The notes under the pieces were generated by a model. The model did not search any database, was not told where the DNA came from, and saw only the letters and a program-made list of their open reading frames with translations. From assembly GCA_014549065.1 (NCBI GenBank), contig JACDOX010000008.1, positions 8,088,568 through 8,152,567 of the forward strand: a DNA stretch of 64,000 bases, in the 5' to 3' direction. The position numbers and the translations under genes were made by a program. The stretch comes from Cardinalis cardinalis. Taxonomy: Eukaryota > Chordata > Aves > Passeriformes > Cardinalidae. Positions 27,336-40,200 of this stretch are shown here, piece after piece; the stretch's first letter is position 1, and each line of letters begins with the position of its first letter.

Positions 27336-30300
27336 CAGTATGATATTTAGATATCCAAGTACAAATACTAGAGTAAATAACCTAACTGTTTCTAAAATAG
27401 GATCTGGTTACTTTTATAATAACAAAAAAAATGTGCTTAGCTGTGGCACCTCCACTACCATACCTGATANTGGCAGACTGAAAATTATTACCCTGTTATT
27501 TTATATTTGCATATAGGAAGATCAGCCTGAAAAAAGTGCTCTCCATATTTTGTATTTCCAGAGTCAGAGACATCATATGTATAGCTTGTGTGCTTCACTA
27601 TAATTTCTGCTGTTTAATTCGTCATAATTAAAAGAAGTTCTAAACAAATGAGGGTCTGCCCTCAAAATTATGAATTTAAAGTAAAACTTGTACTTACCTA
27701 ATTAGCTGTGATAGGGTCCTAATTTATGAGAGTAGGCTCTTTTTTTCAAGGCCTAGGACTGCTTCTAACTTGGGAAATGCTTAGATGCAGGTGTTAACAG
27801 CTATAATGTCAAGACTCAAATTGTCATTTGTGCACAGTGAAAATTTCCCGGCCAACCTTAACTGCTGCTGATCTTTCACCACCCAAAGCCAGTGACAAGC
27901 CTGTTCTCAAGCAACATNTATCCTCACTGCATCAGTGACTCTGAAAATTGAGAAGTGATCTGTGTGTGGTCTACCTTTCTCTTGTTTGATAGACTGATTT
28001 TTTTCCTTCCTTACTGTAGCATTTAAACCAAAGTCTGTGTGTCTCAAAGCAGCAAGCTACTTGAAAAGTAGTAGTTTGCAGTGAAGAAAATTCTGTTGTT
28101 CTCTAGAAGTAACCACACAGTGAGCTGCATTGACCAGAATAAAATATGTAAGGTTTTGATATATGATATATACTTCAGTGCATGACAGAAGTATGGATTG
28201 AGGGGGATGTTTGTGCCAACAAAAGATTTTTGTCTAGACAAACAACATTCATATACTACAGATTTAAGATTTTAAAAGCTACAGNCAGATAGCATCCTAT
28301 ATTTTTTCTCTAAACCTCCTTNTTAACAATTTCTTTTCCAAGTGGTGTAAGGTAGAAATGAATGCAGAAGGTTTTAAGGAGGTAGAATGGNGTAAAATTT
28401 CAAAACCTTTCCAACCTTCCTATTCATTCGCTTTCTAGCATATAGGGTAGTTGAGGGTTAAAAGTCTGAGCTGTGGATCTGCAGCCTTTAGCTGGCTGGA
28501 TTTGCAAAACTGAAGGATTTTTACTTTGATTAACAGGNTAATTAATGCTCTATTGTAAGCATAAGCCTCGCTGAGCTTTGTAAGTATTAATTTCTTACCT
28601 TGACCTCAGAGACTCACCACAATCCTTAATGCTGTACAGACCAGACCTAGGGTGTCTATTTAAAGACCTCCAGTGCCTTTAGCCAGTGCCTCTTTTCTGC
28701 CCTGNATTAAGCTCCCCTTTGGCAATGGTGCAATTTCATAGCTCCTAGGTGGTTTTTTTTTCCAGGTTTCTGTCAATCAGCTTAAAAAATTCTCACTGAG
28801 ATCATTAATGCAGTGAAGTCATGTGAGCCATGAGAGCCAGGGTCAGGAAGCTGTGAGCCTCTCTGTCACCAGGAGACAGAGGNAGAGGAGGCTGGTAGCA
28901 TTATAATGGGGCAGCTTGGATGCCACTCCCCTGTGCTGACCCAACACCAGTCTCCATATCTTTGTCCTCCTGTTCCCTCTGCTCCTCCTTTCACAGTGGA
29001 AATCAATCCCACAAGTGAGTCTAACTTGCAATAAAGTCTTTGTACTTAAGTTGCTGACTCCAGAGAAAAGCTGGATATTGTCATCAGTCATTTTGCCTAT
29101 ACAATATCTCTCGGTAGGCAAATTTTCTGCTGGCAGCATCCACTGTCACTCTTGAATCTTTTTGCAAAGTGCCCATTAGGTAGCTCCAACCTATACACTA
29201 AACTTGAGAGAANTCAGAGTTACACATCAGGAATCTGTGCTGTTCTGAATTTCCTAACTGANTGAGTTACTTCGTAAGTAACCAACTGATGAACCGTGGT
29301 CCTGGACAGGAAAGGTTGGGTGTGGGGCCGCTGGTCTGTTAGCTAAGGAGGCTCAGACATGGTCTGGGAGATCTCCCAGAAATTAAACAGGNGGCACAGC
29401 ACAGCTTGTTTAGTGTAAATCAACTTTAAATCAACACTGATTCTGTGTTTTCAGATCTTATATTATAATTAAACGTGAATTTGAGATGCCTGAAAGTTTG
29501 CAACCCATGTTGTGATGCTAAAGTAGTGGGCACCTTCCAAACCTCAGGTGGTTACTGCNCTGCTGACCACTCTTGAAAATTTGTGTCTTCTGAGACCAGG
29601 AACAGCCTTTCTAGACAGATTTTAGTTTTTCCAGACTTAACAACTGCCTTTTCATTTCCCACTGTTTACAGATGGAAACTTTGGTGTTCCAGAATCTATC
29701 ATCTTAGTGAAAGCTAATTCCCAGACAAGCTTCAATTTTCCATGGAGAGCCTGGACAGGTTGTGGGGCAGAGGAGGCAGGTGAAGGTAGAAGTGAGTGAA
29801 CTGCAGTGCTGTGTCTGTGCTGCAGTTCAGTGGTTTTCCTGGCATTCAAGACCAGCTGGACTGAGTACCTAGAAANGCTCCTCCAAACATGCCAGCTCTG
29901 TCTTGGTGCACTGCCTCCTGGGAAGCTCTGGTATGTAGAATCCAACCATCCTCAGGGCTTGCCATAAGAATAAATTTGTAAGCAGACTGGTTTTGGCTCT
30001 TGCTCTAACAGTCTCTGAAAAGAGCCATTCTTTCTGTCTCTCCTCCACCTCCCTTTCAGAGACATGACCAATGTTTTCCACAAATGGAGAAATTTACTGT
30101 TCTCCACATATAGTAGCTCCTGCCAGAAATTTTGTTTCAGTTGCCACAGCAACAACTTAATGGATTTTTAAAGCCCCTGCCACTGGCCCTGCCTCTGCCC
30201 TGTTTGTTCTTCCTGTGCATTCCCCCAGCACCATGTGAAGCTGCAGAGGCAGTGACTGAGAGCTCTAATAACCCTGTAATGGATCCAATTATGGCCGTTG

Positions 30301-31917
30301 GTGCTTCTGTTGAGAATACATGAATAAGTAAATCCATGCATAAGGATGAAAGAGTGTGTTTTTAAAGCTGCCTGAGCAGTCTCAAGGNGTGGTGGCCAGG
30401 TTGCTTTTGCCAGGCCCTGGTGGAGGATGGCAGCTGAAGACTCAGCAGCCACTCAGCTCCCCTCAGGACCATGCCAGCCCACAGGCTCCCTCACTGATGG
30501 CTGTTGTCTTACAGACATGGCCTCNCACCAAAGCATTTGTTTGTGCTTCTTCCAGTTGCACTTCAGATGTCTCTGTGGGGCAGCTGAGTGCTGCTGAGTC
30601 TACTGACAGAGCCTCTCCTTTGGTAGCAGCCCAAACACTATAAATAGCACTCCATTTTCATTAGTAAGTGTCACTGTGTTCACATGGGTATGAAGGTTGT
30701 AGCTGGGAATGGATTGGGCAGGACAGAAAAGGTACTAGCAGACTTTTGCAAGAAAAGTTGCATGCTTTGAGTGCTGCTCTGTAAGTGCAGGATGATCCTT
30801 GCATCCTCTCCACACCACTAGAAAATCTGTTTCTTCCTGTATCACTGTGTTTCCTTCACCATCTACTGATAGAAGAGGCATTCATCTTTACCAGGCTGGC
30901 ACACATGGTGACACACATGTGTGGCCTTCTATCATCCAGCAGTTGATCAGACAGGGAAAAGTGCCCTCTTCTGTTCCCAATCTTCCTTTCTTGTCTGCCT
31001 TTTCTGGCCTTATGCATGGAGTGGTAGGAGAATAAATGTCTTTTGGATGGTATCTGGCAGATTTTGAAAAGAAGGAGTCTAGAGTATNATCTGTCCCAGA
31101 AGAGAGCTGAAGGGACAGATAACTGAGCAGGACAGGTTGGCTGCAGAAGACCTTTCAGCACCTTTCTTTTCCCATTCCTTGCATATCTGTGGTGGCAGGA
31201 GGAGATGGTCATACTCCAAGATTCAGGCAGTGAGCTCATCACACCCAAAGTCATTTGTAGGCACCAAGTCCTNCTATTATGTATATACAGACATAAATCC
31301 TTATGCTTGTTCTAGCTACTCTTCCTCTTCCTGTGTCACTGTCCATTTGTCCCAGACCCCAGGATTGCACAGCTGCACTGCCTGGGTTTATTTTTCTGGT
31401 ACTCAGAGTGTCTTTGTGTGGATTGGGTCAAACCAACTACCAAGGCCATAGTGGTAATTCCCCAAAGTCAGACTTCTGTACTTTATGGGTAGAAGTTGGT
31501 GAATCTCTTGAGAAAATTATGTCCTNTAAGACACCTGGTGGCCCCTGTAAGCACGAGGGTGATGGTATCCCATTAATGTTCAGAAAGATCTGTGAAAGGG
31601 ATTCAGCATCAGCATTTTCTGGANTGAAACTACAGTTTTCTGAGGAGTTGTTGGAGGGCTGCTTTACAGATGAACCAGTNAGGAGTAGGCTGGGAAAGGC
31701 TAACAATACATTTGTCACTGGGTGTAGATCTCCATTTGAAACCTGAGTTTCCTTTCTGTACATGTTTGTTCTATATAGCCTTTCTTTCTGAAGTGAGGTC
31801 TTGCTTTCCTGCTCTTCAGGGGCTTGCAGAATTCACCAGCCCTTGTTAACTGTTGGAACTCTGAAATATTAGGGTAGGAATTACAGTTTGGAAGAGATCC
31901 CTTGGACTGGTTTGACC
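27336..31917. other. Intergenic, no recognised feature
   Basis: No gene, RNA gene or recognised repeat is supported. A TAATTA-containing stretch near 28530-28590 may be regulatory but has no further support. Confidence 0.4.
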
Positions 31918-32941
31918 TGCTGGATGCCAGGTGCCCACCAAAGCCACTCTTTCACTCCCCTTCTCAACAGAACAGGAGAGAGAAAATATAATGAAAACTC
32001 GCAAGTTGAGATAAGGATGGGGAAAGATCACTCACTGATTACCATCACAAGCAAAACAGACTCAACATGATGAGATTATTTCATTTATTACAAAGCAAAA
32101 TCAGCCCTTCTCTCCACCCCTCCCTCTTTCCCATGCTTAACTTTATTCCCAATTTTCTACCTCCTCCCCCTCACAGATTCAGGGAGACAAATGGGGATTA
32201 TGGTCAGTTCATCACNTCGTTCCTGCTGCTGTTTCCTCCTTAGGGGAAAGATGCTTCCCCTGCTCCAGTGTGAGGTCTCACCCACAGGAGAGACTTCTTC
32301 AACATGAGTCCTTCCCACAAGCCACAGTTCTTCACAANCTGCTCCAGTGTGGGTCCTTTCCATGAGCTGCAGTCCTTCAAGAACAGTAATTGGATCTGCC
32401 ACAGGGCCACAGGTCCAACCAGCAAACCTGCTCCAGCATGGGCTCCTCACTCCATGGGTCCTCAGGTTCTGCCAGGAGCCCGTCTCAGCCTGGGCTTCCA
32501 GCNGGTCACAGCCTCCTTTGGGCATCCACCTGCTCCAGCCTGGGGTCCTCTGGGGCTGCAGGAGGATCTCTGCACCCACTCCATGGGCTGCAGGGACACA
32601 GCTGCCCCACCAAGGTCTGCACCACAGGCAGCAGGGCAATCTGAGCTTCGGTTCCTGGAGCCCCTCCTGCCCCTCCTTCTCAGTTGTTTCTCTCACATAT
32701 TCTCACTTNTCTGGCCNCAAGTACTTCTGAGCAATAATTTGTTTTTCCTTCTTAAGTGTATTATCATGGAAGCATTACCACCATTGCTGATGGACTTAGC
32801 CTTGTCCAGTGGTGGATCCATCTTCTANTGAGCTGGCATTGGCTCTGTCAGACATGAGGGATACTTCTGGAAGCCTCTTACAGGAGCCGGCCCTGTAGCA
32901 TCCCAGCTNCCAAAAGCTTGCCATGCAAATCTACTAATACA
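31918..32941 (-). mobile_element. ERVL-like LTR, minus orientation, probable solo LTR
   Basis: The sequence follows a roughly 1-kb songbird LTR known to me from memory. On the + strand it reads ggtgcccaccaaagccactc near 31930. A gagataaggatggggaaaga block follows near 32010, and a series of spaced GGAGCAG/CTGCTCC motifs fills 32258-32600. Near the right end are ggcattggctctgtcagaca (32836) and cttgccatgcaaat. The spaced GGAGCAG units give it internal periodicity, and long frames such as 32157-32696 on the minus strand are by-products of that. There is no retroviral coding sequence on either side. Exact ends and target duplication could not be fixed. Seven Ns lie within it. Confidence 0.75.
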
Positions 32942-34082
32942 TTTCTGAAAGCAGTTTCTGGTCAGTGAGTTCATTTCACTTCCAGATCTGCCTACATGAT
33001 CCAGATCCTAAGAACGTTGAAAGTACTCTGCAAAATAAGATATTCTTTGATATTTGTGTCCCAGACATCGGGGGGATGAGAAGAGAGTTAAAGGGTGGCT
33101 CCTCTCCTCCTTGCTTAGCTGATGCCTCCAGGTAAAAGGAGTGATTCTTTCCCCCCTCTCCTAACCTCACCTAGCTGTGTCACTGGAGAGTTCATTTCTG
33201 TTATGCATCATTAATCTGAGTTTCTAATAGCAGTAAAAGACTCTGAACTTGGTTGACAGAGAAGTTAACAACCAGTTTGCCTGAGCCCTAACACTTGATC
33301 ATTTAGCCTTGGTTATTAACTGCAGGCAAGGACCAGTTTCTGGGAGATAATTGGGGTCATAAACAATAGCAGTGTAATGGAGAGCATGCCCTGGGAGAGG
33401 GACTAAACATATTCAGCTGCAAGAAACTTACTGCCTTTGGATGGCATCCAGGTACTGCCATCAGCCAGCTAGGGAATGGGCAGCCAAGTTGCTGTAGGGG
33501 AGGAGAGGCCTTTAGTGCTTGGCAGAATGCAGCTGTGCGTGCACAGGATGGCCCCAAGCTGGAGAGATGCTTGAATGCAGCCTCAGGAGGCTTGATAAAA
33601 ACTTCTTAAGCATCAGTCTGGAAGTTGGGAGTTGGAGGCCGAGTGTCTTTTACTCCATTTCAGAAACAGGACTCAGCATTTAGGAGTAGTAAGTTTTGCA
33701 GCCTGGGCTAGTTTTGGTGGNGGCAACTTGGATTTTCCAAGTTGGAGGTCCCTCTTGGCCTGCTCTTGGGTGCCTTTTACTTCATGGGGAGAATGTGGGG
33801 ACCCCTGTTGCAACTTGGGCAGCAGAACAGTGGCACCTCGTCCTCATCCNTGCTAACACCATCCAGAATGTAGTGGAATGTTTGATTCGGGCCCAGGGAG
33901 CTCTCTGCCTCTTCCAGATGTGCCAGAGCTCCCATGAGATGTGTCACCCAGTGGGCACTCTGTGGGCCAGTGCCCTTCCCAGCCCTCTCCTCAGAGACCA
34001 CTTGCAGAAGGGCTTCACTGNAGCACCTGGTGCCAGGGCCTCGGTCTGTGACTCCTGCTCAATAAATTGAAGAGCAGTGGAA
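32942..34082. other. Intergenic, no recognised feature
   Basis: No supported gene or repeat is present between the LTR and the degenerate tandem repeat. Confidence 0.4.
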
Positions 34083-34262
34083 TTTTCCTCTTGTGCTGGG
34101 GTCTCTGTTGGATGTCTCCTGGTTAGCAGCTTGAGGAGTGGCTGCATTTTCCTCTTGTGCCAGAGTCTCTGGGTTGCCTGTTGGCACACAGAGAGGGGCC
34201 ACATTTGCCTCCTCTGGTGCTGGAGGTACGAAGGGTGTGCAGTGCCCCTCCTCCTCCGGAGC
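34083..34262. repeat. Degenerate tandem repeat, about 57-64 bp units
   Basis: Related units begin at 34083 (ttttcctcttgtgctgg), 34147 (ttttcctcttgtgccag) and 34204 (tttgcctcctctggtgctgg), with a weaker fourth near 34243. On the minus strand they read as acidic, proline-rich blocks such as AQEEN and APEEA, with frameshifts between units. No splice-flanked gene is evident, so it is treated as a decayed minisatellite. Confidence 0.55.
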
Positions 34263-37200
34263 ACCAGGCAGGGATGGCTGGATCTCTGGCACTGGCAGGC
34301 TTGCTCACCCTGCTGCCCCTCCCAGCTGTTCTCTAGGGCCAGAGGCTTCCAGCCCCTCCAGCACTTCCCTCTTCTTGCTGGTGGCATAATTCTGGTGCAG
34401 GTCAGGAGGTGATTTCCACTTGTATTCCTGACAGGAGAGCAGGAGATTTGCAGAGGTTGCCTGGCTCCTTCTAGCCAACACCTGCTGAGCTCTGCTTGTG
34501 CACAGCAGGCATGAAATGCTAAGTGCAGGGGCTCCTAGGCCGTTTAGGCTCTGTGTTGTTGGAAAATTAAGATTCTTCTGCCTGGAATCCCTCAATACAG
34601 AGCTGGTTTTGGTAGGGAAAAGCTTTAGAAAAACACCAAGAGCTAGGAGGGTATTTAAATAGAGAAGTAGTTTGTAAAATAAAACTGTAATTTGTAAANT
34701 AAAACTCAGTTTCTGACTACTGAGCCCATTAAGAAACCCTGCTGGGAACCCAGTGTGCACAGGGGTTCTCCAAGCCATGACAAGATGGCTTGTTTCAGGG
34801 GAAAGCTTGTTGGGACTGGAAGAGAGCTTGATGGGATTTCTGATGTGGCATTGTCACTCCAGTCACTCCCTGTATGCATCTGAATGGAAACAAAAGGAAG
34901 AAAATAAAGGTGCAAACGAGTTTCTGCAATGATTGCACTAGCCAAGCTAGAGAGTGGCATGGTGGGATCTGGAGTTTCAAAAGTTTTATACTGTCAAGAA
35001 GGAGGGTAGCATGTGCATGCATGGGGACCACAAGCTGAGCTGGCAATCCTTATGTGAAATCTGGGAAGAGCCTGACACATAGATCCTGCAGCTCTGCAGT
35101 GTGGTACTTGAAAGCATCCTTGGGTGCTCCCTCATTTTTAAAGGAATCAATTGTTCTGCACNGTTGCTCCCCTGTGTGCACAGAACTGCCGAGAAAATTT
35201 AGGGGATCAGTAGAGGAGGGTAATGTTGCTGTTAATTTCCCAATAGTAGAAGCATGACAGCATTGCCAGGCTGGGCTGCATCACAGAATCAAGACAGTAA
35301 ATGTCTTAACTTGAAGGCCTGAAAGGCTGCTGTAGGTGGGCTGCTGAGCTTTTTTTCACACAGCCCTGTCCTGACAGCCAAGTTGGCTTTGCTTGCCTTT
35401 GCTTAACAGCAGGTAGATACCAGAGAAGGGTAGTGATCCAGAGGGGTCTGGGATTCTCAAGCCTTTCAGCCTTCTGCAGCACATCACTATCCCAGTCAGG
35501 CGTATGGGAAGATTTTCAGCAATTGTTAAAGCAAATGAGAGCAGAAGTATTAGTAATGTTTTTGAAACTGATCATACATTAAATCCCTGCTGGGAACTGG
35601 CTTCATCAGACTGAAGGGACATCTTTGAGTAGGGAAGGTCTTGCTGAAATGGGTAGGAGATTGTTTGATGTTCCCCCTCCCAGTGCAACAGAGATGCGCT
35701 GCAGAATAGAAACTCTTCAGGAGAACTAAAACCGGAATAGAGAGGGAATTGGGCTCTCTTATACATTGTGACTCTACTACTTTATGGTCAACTGGTCTTC
35801 TCTAGGCAGTGACAGGGGATATCCCAAGCTAGAGTCAAGTCTGGCTCAGGAGAAGGCCAAGAGGCAATAGAGGCTCCTCCCTTTCAGACAAAGCACAGCT
35901 TGTTTATCAGGCCCTCCCGTGAGAGACTGAGAGTGTAGGAACTGATTTGTGCTAGCAAGCAGGAGTCTCTCTAATTCCAGATATTCCTCCAACTAAATGA
36001 AGCACTAATCTTAAAGGGAGGCCTAGATATCCTAGCGTTTCTGAGAGCCAAACTGGACCCTGGCTCCATGGCAGTCCTGCCACAATGTCAAAGGAGTCCA
36101 ATTTACCTGAAGCACCAGGGAGAGCCCTTCAGTAACCACCCAAAAGCCAAGTGTGCATAGCATCCCTGCTGTGCTGAAATCTGCCCTGGAAAGAGAAAGG
36201 ACATGAATATGGAGGGAAGCAAAGGGAACTGTCACACCGTGTTCCTAAGCAGCAGCTCTTTGTCTGTGCAGTGCAGAGGCGAGGTTTGATGTCTCTTTGG
36301 GCAGTGTTAGTGCTATCTCTAATTTATGCATTCCAGGCTGAGATTTCCAGGTGATGAGCTCTCTGAGGAAACAACAGGTAGCACCAGCTGGCTCNCTCTG
36401 AAGTGACAGGATGAGGGAACACTGAGAGGTTTGGGTGCAGAGCTGGGGGATGATTTTTGCACTGGAATAGATCTAATAGTCTGAGACATGGATGAGTCCC
36501 CATCCTTCTCTGTTCAGCCTGGCTGTGGGGGAGGGATGCTCTGCTTGTTTGCTCCCAGAGGCACCATACCTGCCCACTCATGACTGCATGCTCTCCCCTT
36601 GTCAGCTGAGATGTGANACTGAATTTTTGAGGCTAAGCCATCAAATACCTTCCTCTAGCAGAATAATAAAGGCCTATCCTGCCTGTTCCTGGCATACTGG
36701 AGCATGAGCAGGCAAGCATATCTGTACCTCCCCAGTAAATCCCCTACTCAGCTGCTTCTGTAGGATGCAGCTTTTAGCTTAGCTGCCTTGTTATCCTTTG
36801 GATAGACAGAAAGACTCCTGGGTAGCCTCTGGGATGAATGAGTAATTTTTTTGAGTCAAAGGTCACTTAAAATTTGTGCCTTTGCTTTTTGAGCTGCCAT
36901 TCATTTTTTTCTTCAGTTCATTCATGTGCCTTGGAGAGGAGTAGCGAACATGTAGTCAGAATAAAAGCAGAATTTCTGAATATTTCACTGGTGCCAGCCA
37001 TCCACTGAAAACCATCAGCATCCATTGCTCAGCTGCTCCAGGAGTGGAAAGAGGAAATGTCTGAACCTGGATCCTTCCCGACTAGCAAGGCAGGATATGT
37101 TCCCAACTTTACTAGGGATATTTTTGGACAAATGCTTGGTTGGATATCTTTGCTGTAAAATGCTCAAGTTACAATCATGTGTTTCCAGAGATTAAGCCTT

Positions 37201-40200
37201 TGATAATATAATGGCAGAGTACACAAAATATTCATGGCAGTTTGTGAACAAATAGAGGGGACTTTTGGTGTCTGATCTTGGCAGCNTAGAGCACCTTCCT
37301 GTTAGTTAGTCTCACTCCTATGCTTCTCCCCAAACTGCTGTTGGGCCCTAACTTCATGTGCTTTTTTGATAAATTGTGAGTTAGCAATACTGTAATGGGA
37401 AGGAGTTTTAGCCTCACTGGACAGAGGAGGCTCAACGGAGCCTGCCTTTGTTTAAAATCCACTGGGTAGCACTGGAGCATGGAAGAAAAGTTAGTTCTTA
37501 CATAAGCTTGGATTATGTTATTTGCTCTCCATTGTTTGTAAGGGCCTCATAGCACCGTGAAAATTACCTTTATTTCTCTATGGATTTTGTCCTTTTTCAC
37601 TTTACAAATATTGATTTTTTTTCCCTCCTGTGTCTTTATCAGAGCTGAATTAACAAGACTGTTTAACAAGATTCTCTGATTCATTTTGGTCTTTTTGTGC
37701 CAGGTACTATCACAAGCAGCTGAAAGCAGCTCAGGGAAGAATGTGCAACCACTGCCACNGAATTGACAGAGGAGGTGATGTGCCCTGACAAGAGCTGAGC
37801 TAGCATGGGTCAAAGAGCAAGCTTAAAAAGATGGTCCCTTCATCCTGGGCACAAATGCTAGGAAGAGCTATTAAATTTTTCTGTTGGAAAGCTCTCTTCC
37901 TCAAACCTTTAAAGCTTGAGGCCACTGAAAATCGTTGAGTCTGCTGGATTACTCCTGTTCCACCCACAGATCCCCAAGTGGGCTCAAGAGTCCATATTCA
38001 TGGCAGGAGGTGATTCCTGTCCTTGTGATCCAAAATCTCAGTGTAGCNGTGATGAGACCCCAAAAGGAAAGGGAGCCATTGGTGAAGCTTTATGTGCTCC
38101 TTCTTGCCAAGCTTTTAAGCAAGCCACTTAACTGCTCCAAGTGCTTGTAGGTGNAGCAAAAAGTGGAAATTGAAGACAGGCAGGAACATAAAGTTCAAAC
38201 AAGTCAAGTCTGCTGGCCACTTTTGATGCTTTTAACACAAGTTCAGGAAAGGTAGAGCCCAGGTGATAGCTCTCCCTTGCTGTTCATACTTGCAATAATG
38301 CACCAGTGCATTTTCTAGCCCAGGGCCCAGAGGGTGGTGAGGGTAGGGAGGAAGCAGTCACCGTGCTCAGTTCTTTGCAGCAAGCTGGAATTTCTCGACT
38401 TTNGAGATCATCTTTCCACTCTGTCAGCAGCCTTGGGACATCCTATAGGCTCTTTAGTGACCTGTCTGGCCAGCAGCAAAAGCCTATTTTTGTATCTACT
38501 CCACATGGAGAGAGACACTGCAATGGAGATAGAAGGGGAAATCTCCAGATTTCTTTCTTCCTGAAGGGCCAGCACCACTGGTAGTTTTGCTCTAGTTCTC
38601 TCCTGTGGGCTCATCTTTCTTAAAACCATACAACATAGTAAGAGATGATATTTACATCAAATGACACAAGAGTCTTAAACCAGCTGCCTATAGAAAGGGT
38701 AAATCCTCATCCTTAAGCCCTTGTGAGCTGCATCAGAAGGATGGCAAGCTTCAGAGAACTTTGTCCTGGTGTGCATTTGTTTCTGAGATGAGAGGCTAAG
38801 TATGTCAGTGGGAGCTGGGAGATTGTTTCTAACTACCACAAGGCCAGCCAGTTAGTGTTCATTAGTTTCCCCTCTGCAAAGGATGGAGTTCTTCCTTTCC
38901 CAACTTGCTGGGCTTCGAAGAGCTGGGATTAACTCCTGCCTCCAGCCCACTCCACTGCAGGTCATGCAGGATCCCCAGCATATTGTCTGGGCAGTCACAC
39001 CATCCATGGCTGAAACAAGCCGGGAACGTGGAGAGGAAGCAGAGGAGACATAGCTATCAGCAANAGAGCTGGGTCTCCAGGCTCCTGCATCATCCATGTC
39101 CTTTCTAGTAGATGATACTACCTGTCTGGCAGCTCACTTGTGTTTTTCTGGAGTACATGGACCATTACCTCTGGACTGTGGGACATCCTGTCTTCAGCTT
39201 CATTAGAGACCATCTGTATGCACCAGAGTAACTGAAGTCTTGTAAGAATCAAAGGNTCCCAGGAAATCCTGGTTGAAGGAGACTCCGGCTGTTCCTGACA
39301 AAAATGTTATACCTATATAAAAGAGATATTTCTGGATCAAAAAACTCAGTCACCTCCTGCAAACAAATGGCAAAGCAAAGGAACAACTATTTTTCAAGAA
39401 ACAGAAACCTATATCAGAGGAGATCTTTGCTCTGGTATTTGAAAGCACTTAGGAAGTGAGAGGGTATGTTTATGTTTTTCCCCCAGTTAGTATCTCTTCT
39501 TGCAAAGTGAAGCAGTTAAAAAAAAAAGTGCAAATAGCTGTTGCTTGGGCCATTGTGTGTGTGTGTGTTTGTGTGCTTGTGGCTGGCAGTGTCTTTGTGC
39601 TGACTCAAGCCTGGTCAAATCCCTGGACCATGGGTTATTACCTGCTCTGAGCCAATCTCCCTGAATTCTTTCTTCAGTGAAAGTTTGAAGAATATTGTCG
39701 TGTTTTTACAAAGAGTTTCTGTTTTGGTGACATGAAGCTTCCCAACAAAGACAGTCAGGAAGCTCCCAACCAACTAAGCCTCACACTTCCAGAGTCAGAG
39801 CTTTGGCTGCTTCTCCCCCAGGGCTCAGCTGAGGAAAACAAGCCACTCCATATCACTGTTCATTTACCCTCCTGAACCCTGTCTCTCTGTGCTTCAAGGT
39901 AGATGCTTCAGCAGTTAATACTGCTCCTGGGGCATGTGCAAGGAACAATTAAAGCTCATTGTGCCAGTGAAGAGCCCTGGGGTGAGCTGGGCTGCAGAGA
40001 CAGCTGCCCCATTTTGCTGTGTGCAGCAGCTTCCTGAACAGTCCTATTGCAGAGAGACGAGTACATCTTGCTGATTGTGGAGTTAAAGTTTAAAACTCCA
40101 GGGCTAAACTCCATGTGGCATTTCTAGGCTTTTTGCTGGTGGCAGCCATCGTGGTTTGTAGCATTTGGTGCCTGGGCAGAGCCCAGCTGCTGAGCCTGCA

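Noticed and set aside
32157..32831. Long frames on both strands at 32.2-32.8 kb
   Set aside because: They fall inside the ERVL-like LTR and reflect its internal repeat units.
38306..38340. Possible first exon of the TMEM263-like gene (…GPEG|GT)
   Set aside because: The only in-frame start is GTG; the upstream ATG frame meets a stop, and the peptide does not match the family.
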